Positions 12,186 through 21,656 of a stretch of 64,000 nt of DNA are shown here, piece after piece; the first letter of the stretch is position 1, and each line of letters starts with the position of its first letter. The position numbers and the translations under genes were made by a program. The stretch spans positions 434,001-498,000 of the forward strand of contig NW_026570271.1 of assembly GCF_019649055.1 (NCBI RefSeq), given 5' to 3'. The notes beneath the pieces were generated by a model. It ran no database searches. It was not told the origin of the DNA and saw only the letters and a program-made list of their open reading frames with translations. Origin of the DNA: Paramacrobiotus metropolitanus (lineage: Eukaryota > Tardigrada > Eutardigrada > Parachela > Macrobiotidae).

Positions 12186-12418
12186 AAAAAAACCTCATCT
12201 GTTTCTGTGTTAGGTTGATCTGGCACAGACAATCTGACACGGTTGTAGTTGAGGTATCACAGACCGATGACAGATATCTACATGCCAGTGTTCACTGTTC
12301 TGAACTGTCAGAAGCATATGATGAATGCTATGACTTACAGTATGCGGGTACTGACCTATCGGGTAAAAAGGCATCCTTACTTACTCTAATGTTTTTTTTC
12401 TCCACACATTCTGCTAAA

Positions 12419-12949
12419 ATGGTTGTCCCTGAGGATCTTAAGCCTACGTTTACTCACGTTCGTCGTGACTATCAGGACGACGTGGTGATTTATAACTCGA
12501 ACATGGCCGATGTGAATAAGCGCATTGAAACTTTCTTCGGGAATCTTAACCATTTTCCTGGTTTGGACATCTATTACATGGCTGACGCCGGCTTCTACCA
12601 TATTGGTGAAGGCCGCCTGCATTGTTTCACATGTGGCGTAGGACTTGAAGGCTTGTTCGAAGATATTAACGTACACCACGCTAGATACAGCTGGTCATGC
12701 GAGCACTTGAACTATCTTGCCAGTAAAAAGTTTATCAGAAATGTGTTGGACGTCGATGAACAGTTGAGTGTATGGGCTAAAACTCAATGGAATCGAAAAG
12801 CGTTGATATTCCGTTGTGGGTGTGATACCGATGCAGAAGATCATTCTGATGGATCGCACACTAATTCCGATATGGAACTGGACAATCTGCCGGATGATGC
12901 AGTAGTTGTGGCTGTTGGTGGAGTAGATATCTGTCCTCCATATCCTTAA
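12419..12949 (+). CDS. BIR-domain protein, single BIR (IAP-like)
   Basis: A 176-residue protein with one baculovirus-IAP repeat. The core MADAGFYHIGEGRLHCFTCG lies at about residues 56-75, followed by the zinc ligands His (HHARYSW) and Cys (SWSCEHL). BIR domains bind zinc and can inhibit caspases or their activators; virus-type elements may use them to keep the host cell alive. The C-terminal third is acidic (DTDAEDHSDGSH and following) with no RING finger. The frame is open back to 12215, but ATG 12419 gives a compact BIR protein and is preferred. The variable first half of the BIR (no clear WP motif) makes caspase binding uncertain. Confidence 0.75.
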   Translation: MVVPEDLKPTFTHVRRDYQDDVVIYNSNMADVNKRIETFFGNLNHFPGLDIYYMADAGFYHIGEGRLHCFTCGVGLEGLFEDINVHHARYSWSCEHLNYLASKKFIRNVLDVDEQLSVWAKTQWNRKALIFRCGCDTDAEDHSDGSHTNSDMELDNLPDDAVVVAVGGVDICPPYP

Positions 12950-13090
12950 TTATGCTATTCCTATAAGCAGAAGTAAATATGACGGATGCATGTTAAGCAT
13001 TATCTTGCACGGTATTTTAGTCGATGAAAGTTCACACTTGCTTCATTTTTGCACTGCTAGCAGTTAACAATACTGAATTCTCCGTTTACA

Positions 13091-13523
13091 ATGGATTTCC
13101 CCGAGCTCAAGTATCAGTTTCAGGACGGAAACGTCAAGTGTTACGAGATCACCAGCAAATCTTCACTGTGGTACGATACTATCGGCAACACTGTCCTTCT
13201 GGCCCGCAGCCCTGCCTCTGATGGACTCATGACTGCCAGACAGAAGGGCATCATACTGGACTTACCCGCTATCAACAATCTTCTCCTATTGCTGAAAGAA
13301 GGAAAAATCCGACATGGTTTGGATGCAGCATGCATTGGACAATCCCCCGAAGTATACACATGTTAAGGATGCTGACGATGCTGTCATCGACATCAAGTTG
13401 GCTTACCATACCGCTTTTGGACGCACGATTTCCATCTCCCTTGAAGGGGCCTCAATCATGCTGGGCTACCGGAATTTCCGAAGTGTGTGCAAGTTACTCA
13501 CTCAACTCGTTCCTAAAGCTTAA
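13091..13523 (+). pseudogene. PC4-like two-module protein, paralogue 2 (frameshifted)
   Basis: The first module (residues 1-75 from ATG 13091) has strands ending in RQKGIILDLPAINNLLLLL, which matches the Arg-Lys-Gly-Ile-x-Leu plus helix end of PC4/p15 domains. After about 13335 the similarity continues in the next frame (PPKYTHVKDADDAVIDIKLA, then a GRTISISLEG segment) and ends at TAA 13521-13523. The break falls at GCAGCATGCATTGG, which looks like a short GCAT duplication. As it stands the first frame ends at 13366. The TBP-like gene follows 305 bases downstream. Confidence 0.55.
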
Positions 13524-13551
13524 ATAGTTCATGTGCTGCTGAATTAAATTA

Positions 13552-13633
13552 GAAAAAAAAAAAAGGGCGTTGCCCCAAATCTGCGTTATTTTTAGCTTGT
13601 CTACGGCCAGGCTGAAAGTAACGTGGTTTTGGG
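13552..13633 (+). promoter_or_regulatory. Shared intergenic block, copy A (upstream of TBP-like gene)
   Basis: An A-run is followed by a hairpin GGGC-GTT-GCCC (13565-13575), then CAAAT, TTAGCTTGTC (13592-13601), CGGCCAGG, and TTTTGGG (13627-13633). Copies B (15006-15078) and C (23108-23184) keep the same order and nearly the same spacing. The block stands between the stop of one gene and the start of the next, 195 bases before the TBP-like ATG. It could be a promoter element, a 3'-end signal of the gene before it, or both. Confidence 0.7.
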
Positions 13634-13754
13634 TAGCACTCTGAAAACGGGAAAATTCCGGAATTCTCAAATAGGCGTAGTCTGCTTTTGGATTGGTTAA
13701 CTGCGAACGGAAATTCCAACTATCGTTCAGTGGTAGGAACGATCGGGTAAAACG

Positions 13755-13793
13755 TATAAAATGACCATGAAGCAGGGCATCAGACATCAGTTT
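13755..13793 (+). promoter_or_regulatory. TATA box and initiator of the TBP-like gene
   Basis: TATAAA at 13755-13760 is followed 33 bases later by TCAGTT (13788-13793), a match to the arthropod-type initiator TCAGT, at the spacing typical of animal core promoters. The ATG of the TBP-like gene is at 13828, so the predicted leader is about 39 bases. This suggests that the gene for a TATA-binding protein is itself driven by a TATA promoter. Confidence 0.55.
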
Positions 13794-13827
13794 TAGTCCA
13801 TTGTCGGTTTTCCTGCTTTGCATAAAA

Positions 13828-14797
13828 ATGATTCACCACTTCATAACCGTTGTTGTCTTTGACTGCAAGTTTGATCTGCAGAAAATTGCATCGTCCACCA
13901 AGTGTACATCTGTGAAGGATTTTAAGGCGCTTAATCTGACATCCTATGATGGTAGCTATTGTCAAGTTTTCAGTTCAGGCAAAGCAATCATCAATGGCGG
14001 CACTTCAGAGAAAGAAGTACGCACATTGTTGAAGCGATACCGGTTCCGTTTAACACATCTTGGCTATACTGCCAATGTCGTTAGCAAGCGCACTGCGAAT
14101 ATTATGGCTACGTACGACCATCAGCATCCGATCAACTTGTATAAGTTCGCGAAAGCACAGAAGTTGTATTATGAACCGGAGTTGTTTGACGCGGCAAAAT
14201 GCGATACGCCGATTTGGGTATAACCGTGAAAGTTTTGGTTCCGGAAAATGTACGATCCTAGGCGCCAAGAGTGTGAAAGCAGTGGATATTTGCATTGACC
14301 GTCTTCGAGCCACACTGCCATCCAATCCACCGCCGTCTCCTGACTTCGATGTAAGTGCCGTGCGCAAGAAGCGCAAATCCATCAATTCTGACATTGATGA
14401 ATTCGTGCGAGTCTTGGAAGCAGAGATGATGCGTGAATCAGAGGGCCGCACAACAGTTAGTCAAGGCACACAGACCACACCCCGAAAGCGAAAACGAACC
14501 ATTCCCCAAAAGATTGATGTAAGCCAAACAGTACAGCAGGAGAAGTGCAACGACATGGAAGAATGGCTGCATGCAATTGAGAAGTGCGGAAAAGAGGAGC
14601 CAGCCCTTACGCTGACACAGTGCGATAAATTGGTTGCGCAGTGGGGAAAGGATTCCAAAGAAACTGGCAAAGTCGCCATGGAGCACGAGGAGAAGTTGGA
14701 AGAACCCGTATTCACTCTAACACAGTGCGAGAAATTAGTTGCACATTGTCCAAACAGATCAAGTGATGCCTTTACTTGGCCAGAAGACATCTTCTAA
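13828..14797 (+). CDS. TATA-box-binding-protein homologue (one frameshift) with repeat-bearing tail
   Basis: TBP binds the TATA minor groove and nucleates the transcription pre-initiation complex. Both halves of its saddle are visible. Half 1 has CKFDLQKIA, VKDFKALNL and CQVFSSGKAI, then LGYTANVVSKRTANIM. Half 2 has HPINLYKFAKAQ and YYEPELF, then, in the next reading frame, ESFGSGKCTILGAK and a closing helix. Phe residues fill all four positions that kink DNA in TBP (KDFKA, QVFSS, ELFDA, ESFGS). The frames switch at about 14205-14222; unrepaired, the first frame ends at 14223 and loses most of half 2. The tail (about 14330-14797) has basic patches (RKKRKS, PRKRKRT) and two copies of TLTQCxKLVA (about 14611 and 14719). 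An upstream A-T-rich start at 13801 lacks an ATG, so 13828 is chosen. The TBP assignment is firm from sequence; the role in element transcription is inferred. Confidence 0.85.
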
Positions 14798-15005
14798 ATG
14801 TACGGATTCGATGTGCACTGTTCATATTTTTGCGTACTTTTTATGTCGCAAACTTGTAGTTTTTCGATTTGTTTTTTCCATAGACTTTGCATGTAATAAT
14901 GTGACTTTCCTTGCACTTTTCCGATTGCAATTTTGGTAGTTTATTGAACACAATTTTCTAATACGAAAAACTACCGTTTTTATTCTGAAAAAATGTTAAA
15001 AAAAA
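14798..15005. other. AT-rich intergenic spacer
   Basis: No gene. T-rich DNA after the TBP-like stop leads into an A-run (14992-15005) that opens the shared intergenic block B. Confidence 0.6.
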
Positions 15006-15078
15006 GAGAGCTGAATGCTCCAAATCGGTGGTAGTTTTAACTTGTCTGCGGCCAGGTTGAATCTACTGCTGTTTTGGG
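15006..15078 (+). promoter_or_regulatory. Shared intergenic block, copy B (upstream of ATPase gene)
   Basis: Same order as copy A: A-run, hairpin GAGC-TGAAT-GCTC, CAAAT, TTAACTTGTC (15037-15046), GCGGCCAGG, TTTTGGG (15072-15078). The hairpin stem differs in sequence from copies A and C (GAGC/GCTC against GGGC/GCCC) yet still pairs. The ATPase ATG lies 38 bases further on. Confidence 0.7.
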
Positions 15079-15115
15079 AATTTGCTCATTAAGCCATTCT
15101 ACAAATCTGAATCAC

Positions 15116-15775
15116 ATGCAACCATCAAAATACTGTTTTTGGGAAATGGAACGTGTAAATTTTGATTTTCGCTTCAAAACACCATGCTCGGTGTATGTGT
15201 GCGGCCCAACAATGTCTGGTAAATCCACTTTGATAATGGAGTTACTTAAAGCACCGCATGCACACTTTTACCCGTGTCCGAAACGTATAGTATACGCGTA
15301 CGGAACTTGGCAGAATTCGTTCAAAGAATTTCCTTCGTCAATTGAATTAGTCTCTGACTATAACAAACTGTTCGATGATGGATTTTTCAACCCAAATGTC
15401 CCAACGTTACTAATACTTGACGATCTAATGGAAGAATTAGCCAACAATGTAAAAGCCTCAACACTTTTCACGCGAGATGTGCACCATAAGAATGTCACTG
15501 CTGTATTTATATCGCAGAACTTGTTCAAACAAGGGAAAAGCATGCGCGACATTGCTTTGAATGCCCAGTACTTGATTTTGTTCAAAAGTGTGAGAGACAT
15601 CCAGCAAATTCGTGTGCTGAGTCGACAACTAGGAATGAAACATTTGGAAAATGCGTACAAAAAGGCCATTAAGAAACAGTACGGCTATTTGATTGTAAAT
15701 TTACGACTTGAAACTCCGGACAACTTGCGACTTCAATCACATATTTTTGCTCATCGACGCATTTATACAGAATGA
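15116..15775 (+). CDS. FtsK/HerA-type DNA-packaging ATPase
   Basis: Drives DNA into capsids in viruses with double jelly-roll shells; it is one of the core Polinton genes. The 219-residue protein has a Walker A motif CGPTMSGKST (about residues 27-36) and a Walker B motif TLLILDDLM (about 96-104). ISQNLF (about 134-139) sits where a sensor/arginine-finger region is expected. The start is the first ATG of the frame; upstream codons to 15074 are open but lie within the promoter-like block. The stop overlaps the next ATG (ATGA). The gene is intact. Confidence 0.92.
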   Translation: MQPSKYCFWEMERVNFDFRFKTPCSVYVCGPTMSGKSTLIMELLKAPHAHFYPCPKRIVYAYGTWQNSFKEFPSSIELVSDYNKLFDDGFFNPNVPTLLILDDLMEELANNVKASTLFTRDVHHKNVTAVFISQNLFKQGKSMRDIALNAQYLILFKSVRDIQQIRVLSRQLGMKHLENAYKKAIKKQYGYLIVNLRLETPDNLRLQSHIFAHRRIYTE

Positions 15776-16092
15776 ATCCGAGTGAAATCTTTGACATAGT
15801 GCGAGCGCTGCAAGCTATGTCACCCATTCAGCGTAGAGGCCTTTTTGCACATTGCACAAAGAAACAAGTCAATGCCATGGAAGAGGCATGTTTGAATCTG
15901 TTGAAGAATCCAAGTGGTCTAAGCAAATCACAACTCCAGCAAGCGAGAAAGTATGCAGCAAGCATTAAGCGACTGGCCAGCCGTGATACGCCGCGAAAAC
16001 GAAAACAGGAGATTTTACAGCAAAGAGGTGGATTTCTCGGTGCTTTATTGCCAATTTTAGGAACGCTATTATCTACATTCATAGCAAAATGA
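15772..16092 (+). CDS. Small basic protein with hydrophobic C-terminus, virion-type
   Basis: 106 residues, intact, overlapping the ATPase stop and the next start by ATGA. The N-terminal two thirds is helical and basic (RKYAASIKRL, RKRKQEI). The C-terminus GGFLGALLPILGTLLSTFIA is a single hydrophobic or amphipathic segment preceded by QQRGG. Polintons and adintoviruses commonly encode a small protein of this form between the ATPase and the integrase or capsid genes. It is thought of as a minor virion protein comparable to small adenovirus core or membrane-active peptides. That assignment is by form and position only. Confidence 0.6.
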   Translation: MNPSEIFDIVRALQAMSPIQRRGLFAHCTKKQVNAMEEACLNLLKNPSGLSKSQLQQARKYAASIKRLASRDTPRKRKQEILQQRGGFLGALLPILGTLLSTFIAK

Positions 16093-17250
16093 AGACATTC
16101 GTGCTCGTTACCGGAGAGCGAATACAATACGGTGATGAAACCGTGTCCAACACCATGGACAAAGGCCTATCAAATTAGCAGTGAGATTGAGAGGCATTTA
16201 ACACAAGGTCCAAAGACCAGTGCCGAACACAAACTTGTTGATTCATCAAATCCAATGCCGCAGACATTTGTACAAACCCCAAACCATGCAGATATTCCGC
16301 CTGTGCCAGCTAGTTCACGTGTTACTTATGATCACGCAGCACAAGTGGATACCGCACCGCTATTTGAATATGTTGCTGCGCCCAAACCTTTCATGGCAGA
16401 CAGTCAAACACAATCGGACCCTATACAGCCAACAGTTCATTACATCGAAAAGGATCCTGTTTATTATCCTGTTCCAGTCCCGCAGTATATCAGTGCACCG
16501 GGCAAGTCTGTTGTGCGGCATGTTTATAAACCTCAACCTAAAAATAAGCGGATATCTAAGCAGAACCGTGCGAGAAATGCAGCCAGTACAATGCGTCATC
16601 CAAATGTGTCTACGATTACCAAAGGACCTGCATTGCCTGCCATCACATACGGCAATCAAAATCCGCAGCTGGTGTATCAGAATCCTCCATTGCTTCCAGC
16701 TGGCAATCCGTACTGGGAAATACGCAGTCCTTCGCCTACATTGGCTTTGGCTGACAACACGTCTGTACCAAATGTAGAATGGCCGGACAGCGATGATGAT
16801 TTATCATCTTCGTATGCATTAGCTCCCGCAGCCGCAGTACCGTCTTTAACGCACGAGCAGCCGCAGTTGCCCAGCAGTGCAAGTCGAAAAGCAATCACAT
16901 ATGCGCAGCCACAATTGCCGGCGTCTCACCAACTGGAGGCTTTGACTTATGTGCAGCCTAGAATTGCAGCACCTGCTGCCAGAAAAGCACTTACATATGA
17001 GCAAGCCCGTTTGCCAGCACCTGCGGCCAGAAAAGCACTTACATATGAGCAAGCCAGTTTGCCAGCACCAGCTACCAAGCCAGCATTGACATATAGGGCG
17101 CCAAATAAAATTTCGGTCCCGGCAATCTTATACAAGCCCGATGAAATGTTTACAGCACGCAGCAAGAAAGCAAGAAACGATAATCAGCCTCCAACAAAGA
17201 AACATAAAACACAGCATCAGACAGGTAGTGGTTGGATCTCTTATGCATAA
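16089..17250 (+). CDS. Polinton small virion-type protein with 16-residue repeats (frameshifted start)
   Basis: The expected start is ATG 16089, overlapping the previous stop. That frame reads about 22 residues (MKTFVLVTGERIQ...) and then needs a frame change at about 16155-16165 to continue as KAYQISSEIERHL, a segment typical of a short Polinton protein. Without it, translation could only begin at 16132. The body is rich in Pro, Gln and Ala and low in complexity. Its C-terminal half has five or six tandem units beginning LTYEQ or similar followed by LPAPAARKA (16849-17090), then a basic tail (RSKKARN, PTKKHKTQ). A structural or DNA-binding role in the particle is possible; no enzyme motif is visible. 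The stop overlaps the integrase ATG (TAATG). Confidence 0.55.
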
Positions 17251-18316
17251 TGGTTTCACTGGATGATCTATATTTGGATCCCTCCAATCCGGGCAGTTTG
17301 GGAGGAGTGGAACGTCTTTACACGGAAGCCAGTAAACACGGCTTTACAAAGATCAAGTTGAACGATACTTGCAGTCAAAAGACACCTATACCGAGCATCG
17401 ACCGTACCGCTCAAAATTCAAACGGAGAAAAATTATCTGTGTCGGTGTAAACGATCAACATCAAATTGATCTTGCCGATATGCAGAAATTTCACAAAGAG
17501 AACGACGGAGTAAAGTATCTGTTAACATGCATTGACTGTTTTTCGCGATATGCATGGGCCATTCCTGTGAAATCAAAGAAACCAAGTGAGATTGTTCGAG
17601 CGTTGGAAGAAATCTACAGAGACTTACGTACACCACCGCTGCGGTGTCAGAGCGATAATGGAAAGGAATTTACAGCCAAGGTAGTGAGAGATTTTCTTCG
17701 CGACTGTGGAGTTACTTTCTTTACCACAAAGAACGATGACATAAAGTGTGCAATGGTGGAGCGCTTCAACAGAACACTCAAGGACAGACTTTACGTTTAC
17801 ATGACAGAGAAACAGACATACCGATACCTGGACGTGCTGGACGATGTGGTCACAGCATATAATAATAGCGTGCACTCTGCTACCGGTTTTGCGCCAAGTG
17901 AAGTGGACGTGCAAGAAGCTCGCGTGATACGGGGTAAAATGCTTGAGGAAGATGAAATGGATACAATTAAACCTCCTGGTTTTGCTGTTGGAGATTATGT
18001 GCGACTTGCCAAAAAGAAGCTTACGTTTGAGAAAGGATATGAAACAAACTACACGGAGGAGCTTTTCAAAGTGATAAAAGTTATTAAGAAAGGGAAGCAG
18101 TGGTTGTATGCAGTTGAAGATTTGTCAGGTGAAGAGGTTGACGGCTTGTTCTATGGTCAAGAGCTGTCGAAATTTATTCTGACTGAACGAACAGGTCATA
18201 AAATATCACGCATATTAAGGACGAGAAAGCATAAGGGAAAGGAACAATATCTCGTGCGATGGTATGGTTACGGACCAGCTTATGATTCCTGGGAGGACAA
18301 AGATAATCTAAAATGA
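17250..18316 (+). CDS. Retroviral-type integrase with C-terminal chromodomain (one frameshift)
   Basis: Inserts the element into host DNA. The N-terminus starts MVSLDDLYLDPSNPGSLGGV, as Polinton integrases do. After a single-base loss at about 17353 the frame continues from QSKDTYTEHRPYRSKF. The catalytic triad is D in HQIDLADM (about 17459-17482), D in CQSDNGKEF (about 17644-17670) and E in AMVERFNR (about 17752-17775). The D-E spacing is 34 residues. The C-terminus (about 18202-18313) is a chromodomain: ISRILRTRKHKG, QYLVRWYGYG, DSWED. Chromodomains can steer integration to particular histone marks. The stop overlaps the penton-like ATG. The frameshift would prevent production of the full protein. 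Confidence 0.92.
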
Positions 18317-19290
18317 GTTTTTACATGTCATTACCAAGTTCTGCATCCAAGACAATATTCCCGGATAATCGTCCTGGCTGCTATACGACACAACTTATCC
18401 GTTCAATTGACTTGGACGGAGAATGGGAGGTTGGACTTTCTGAACTAATTCTCCCGCCGATGGAAATGCGTTTTCAGTCAGATCTAGAGGTTGGAATAAG
18501 CAAACCATATATGCCGACTTTTGAAGTGCGTACGCTCCCAAAGAAATTATTCTATAGAGATGAATATGATTTAATCAGTAGCGTAAACGAAATGCTCACA
18601 TACAATCCGCGTTTCGCTCGCAATTTGGACTTTCGCTACAGCCACCACGACTTGATTAACAGAGAGCCTAAAGACTTACCCCAAACAACGGAAGACGAAA
18701 AAAAGCAGTATGAAAAACTCCCTTTTGCAGCCATCAAAATTCAAGGAGATCATGGACAGCTTTTCGTGCGCGGTGACAGTCAAGTTATATTTGAAGGAGC
18801 GGAGTATACACGTGCCCTAGGATTACACAATAATTATCCTTATATGGGGATTGAGAAAGAACCTTTCGTGCTACGTCCACCCAAACATTGCCGCATTGTG
18901 AACATCTACTGTGATTTAGTGGAATATCAACTCGTAGGGAATGCAATGGTCCCTGTTCTGCGCACATTGTGTACCGAAGCCAGTTCGTACGATGGTACCG
19001 TTCTGCGTTTCGAGAATCCGCATTACTTGCCTGTTCAAAAACAGACATTTAGCACAGTGGAGATTGAAGTGACTGACGACAGAGGAGAAGAAATACGATT
19101 TCATAGCGGAGTGGTGATTAAATTACATTTCAGACCAAAAGATATTAACCATGGTACTGAAAGAGCACCATTTCAGCGAATCTCGCTACACAGATTTATT
19201 TGCCAAACAGCATGGCTTTGGTATGCCAAAATACCGAGGCGCCCCAGTTATTGGTGGCAGCTTTTGGGGACGGGTGATTGGATTTGCTAA
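18313..19290 (+). CDS. Penton-like minor capsid protein
   Basis: Single jelly-roll vertex protein of Polinton-type particles. The frame is intact from an ATG overlapping the integrase stop. The N-terminus (YMSLPSSASKTIFPDNRPGC) and the segment WEVGLSELILPP at about residues 38-49 are characteristic of the family. A VVIKLHFRP strand near residues 271-279 normally closes the domain. The last 45 or so residues run in a different frame across the start of the next gene (19151) and look unlike capsid sequence, so the natural C-terminus may have been shorter. Confidence 0.85.
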   Translation: MSFYMSLPSSASKTIFPDNRPGCYTTQLIRSIDLDGEWEVGLSELILPPMEMRFQSDLEVGISKPYMPTFEVRTLPKKLFYRDEYDLISSVNEMLTYNPRFARNLDFRYSHHDLINREPKDLPQTTEDEKKQYEKLPFAAIKIQGDHGQLFVRGDSQVIFEGAEYTRALGLHNNYPYMGIEKEPFVLRPPKHCRIVNIYCDLVEYQLVGNAMVPVLRTLCTEASSYDGTVLRFENPHYLPVQKQTFSTVEIEVTDDRGEEIRFHSGVVIKLHFRPKDINHGTERAPFQRISLHRFICQTAWLWYAKIPRRPSYWWQLLGTGDWIC

Positions 19291-19603
19291 AGGTCTATTT
19301 AGCAAAGCTGCACCTTACATTTCAAGCCTTGTAACCAAAGCACAACCTCATATGAAGACAGTTGCTTCTAAAGCAGTGGAGTCAGTCATAGACACAGCCG
19401 TGGAGAAAGTTAACAAAAAGCTTAAAGAGTCCGCAGGCGAAGAAATGGGCATTAAGGGAGGACGCAAACGACGACGACGACAACGAGTGCAAGGACACAA
19501 GGTCAAAACTCGCAGACAAGCAAAACGCGTGACTAAACGTAAAGGGACAAGAAAACGAACCAAGCGACAGTTAGCCATCGACGCAATCGCCAACAGATTT
19601 TGA
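19151..19603 (+). CDS. Minor capsid/core protein with protease-type site and basic tail
   Basis: 150 residues, intact. The N-terminal part (RYTDLFAKQHGFG, then GAPVIGGSFWGRVIGFAKGL) is the Gly-rich segment followed by an amphipathic helix seen in Polinton minor proteins, often compared with adenovirus membrane-lytic protein VI. The C-terminal third is very basic (KRRRRQRVQGHKVKTRRQAK) and would bind DNA. Between the two halves stands IKGG followed by R (about residues 101-105), which fits the adenain consensus (M/I/L)xGG-x. The element protease could therefore separate the membrane-active and DNA-binding halves. The start overlaps the penton-like frame by 140 bases. Confidence 0.65.
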   Translation: MVLKEHHFSESRYTDLFAKQHGFGMPKYRGAPVIGGSFWGRVIGFAKGLFSKAAPYISSLVTKAQPHMKTVASKAVESVIDTAVEKVNKKLKESAGEEMGIKGGRKRRRRQRVQGHKVKTRRQAKRVTKRKGTRKRTKRQLAIDAIANRF

Positions 19604-19611
19604 CGACAATA

Positions 19612-20957
19612 ATGGCGATGATTGAAGCAAATTCGGAGCCTTCGATGCTTCTGGAAAACCATCTCTTTTACTTACCGGCAACACTGACAGAGAGATGGAA
19701 CACAAAGGATTACGATATTGGACCCGCTCAAGCGACATTTGACTCAGCAAACGATATTGTTTTTACTATTGCTCCCTCTCTGAGCGAATTAGTGAGTTTG
19801 GCGGATATTAGATTTAAATGCGACTTGCACGTTACGAATAAAGACGGCGCAGAATTGAAAGATTCGGACTGCTTGGCACCAATTAACAACATTCTGCACA
19901 GCCTGTTTCAGTCGGTTACTGTTACCATCGGTGGTCGGAATGTCACGGATACAAGCACGCTGTATCACTATCGTGCATACCTAGAATCATTGCTCGGTTT
20001 TACGGATCAAGCTCAAAAATCACAACTTACCCTATCGGGATTTGTATTGGATAATAACTGGGAGAAAAAGCCTGGTCATGTTACAGATGCAACAACAAAA
20101 GTGAATCGTTTCTGTAGCGATGGGTCAAACAACGGGATTGGCTACAGAATATGAAACCGTTGCAGTTGTCAGGCAAACTTCACTGTGACCTGTTTCAACA
20201 AGATAAGCCACTCTTGCCCGGAGTCGAGCTCACAATTAAAATGGTGCGGAACAAGAACGAAGTGGTTTTTGTTGCTGACAGTGATAGCAACGCCCCGAAA
20301 CTGGTGGCTATCAGAAATCCGCGCTTGCAAGTAAGAAAATATGAACCTTCTCCGGATTATTTTACAGCCTTGAGCAAAGAACTACTCAGCACCACTTCAA
20401 AATATCACATTGAGCGTGTGGTAATGCGTGAACATACATTGATTCTTGGTCAGCAACAAGCTGTTTGGTCCAATATTGTTATGGGTCAGCTGCCGAAAAT
20501 AATGATTTTTGGCATTGTACCAAGCCGATCGTTTGCTGGTGAATACGGATCATCCCCATTTAACTTTACACATTTCAACTTGACCAACATCGTGGCCGAG
20601 ATTGACGGTCAGCTGTTTCCCACACAAGGCTACAATCTAAATTACGAGAAGGGCAGTTCGATACAAGGCTATGAAGGTCTGTTGGATACACTTGAACGTC
20701 TCAACGAGGGAGCGGGTGAATTGCCAATAGACCGTGAACAGTACAACAAGGGTGGATTCTGCCTGTACGGATTTGATTTTACGCGTGGACACACAGGACG
20801 AGGGGCAATGTCCCTGTCCCGCCATGGGAATTTGAATATACATATGAAATTCGCCAAAGGTTTAGAAGAAAATGCGGTGTGTGTAGCCATGTTGGTGTTC
20901 GATAACGTGATCGAAATTAACAACAACCGTCAGGTTATCTTTGATTTTGCACCATGA
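19612..20957 (+). CDS. Hexon-like major capsid protein, double jelly roll (one frameshift)
   Basis: Forms the shell of Polinton-type particles. The proposed start is ATG 19612 (MAMIEANSEPSML), nine bases after the previous stop. Jelly roll 1 lies in the first frame, including LHSLFQSVTVTIGGRNVTD (about residues 93-111). That frame ends at TGA 20152-20154. The second frame picks up at 20151 with LQLSGKLHCDLFQQDKPLLP and runs through jelly roll 2 to 20957. The join lies inside a conserved part of the family, so a one-base deletion at about 20145-20150 is more likely than two separate genes, although the ATGA overlap could allow re-initiation. The stop overlaps the protease ATG (ATGA). Confidence 0.88.
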
Positions 20958-21451
20958 ACAACCTGCGAATCCAAGCCGCATTACAGAAGGACCCAAAAAT
21001 CCGAGATATTTTTGTGGGAGTGTATTCTGCAAACACACTACCGGACAAAGAATTTCCTGGTGGTTACATTGTCAACACAGAGGTAGACGGCAATCGCGGC
21101 GAGCACTGGGTGGCATTTTACTGTGTATCACCAGGCATACTAGAAGCCTTCGATTCTTATGGTAAAAATCCGGCCGTATACTCACAGCACATCAAGAATT
21201 GGATGGGTGACGACTTTCTCATTGTATCTAACACGGAGCGGCAAAGTGTAGACAGCACAGTCTGCGGTCAGTACTGCATGTTCTTTGTTACGCTACGTTG
21301 CTACGGATACTCATACAAGGATGTCATGTCAGCACTAACCAAGCATAAAGGAGTGAACGATGTGTTCGTATGCAAGTTCATCAACAAGTTTTTCAGTATG
21401 CGAACACGAGTAAAAGACCGCAACTTTATAAATGGACTTATCGCAAATTAA
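20954..21451 (+). CDS. Adenain/Ulp1-like cysteine protease
   Basis: Virion maturation protease. 165 residues, intact. The catalytic His is in RGEHWVAFYC (about residues 48-57), the Asp in EAFDSYG (about 66-72), and the Gln/Cys part in DSTVCGQYCMFFVTLRCYGY (about 100-119). Its length is normal for Polinton proteases. The start overlaps the capsid stop (ATGA) and the 3' end overlaps the next gene by 20 bases. Confidence 0.9.
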   Translation: MNNLRIQAALQKDPKIRDIFVGVYSANTLPDKEFPGGYIVNTEVDGNRGEHWVAFYCVSPGILEAFDSYGKNPAVYSQHIKNWMGDDFLIVSNTERQSVDSTVCGQYCMFFVTLRCYGYSYKDVMSALTKHKGVNDVFVCKFINKFFSMRTRVKDRNFINGLIAN

Positions 21452-21656
21452 CAAAAAGCAGGTCGTGGCCACCTTGTTCTGGGTGGTCATGTTTGGCCTT
21501 CTCATCAGTTTCTATTCCCTGCAAATCTATCAATCCATTAAGGGAAACAGAAACATTACGGAAATTGATATTAAAGCGTCAAAAGACGTGACAGAAGCGT
21601 TCCTGAACACTATGATGCTAACGGATACCAATAAATCAACAAGCTATAATGGATAA
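21432..21656 (+). CDS. Small single-pass membrane protein 1
   Basis: 74 residues with one hydrophobic segment, ATLFWVVMFGLLISFYSL (about 13-30), after a short positively charged start (MDLSQINKKQ). This predicts a type II or type III single-span protein with a soluble C-terminal tail. No family recognised. It overlaps the protease by 20 bases and the next gene by 8, and it sits with the virion genes, so a particle or membrane role is possible. Confidence 0.55.
   Translation: MDLSQINKKQVVATLFWVVMFGLLISFYSLQIYQSIKGNRNITEIDIKASKDVTEAFLNTMMLTDTNKSTSYNG

Noticed and set aside
20145-20160. Hexon-like protein as two natural genes joined by ATGA
   Set aside because: The break lies in the middle of the family's conserved domain and similar single-base breaks occur in other genes; a lesion is simpler. 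Not fully excluded.
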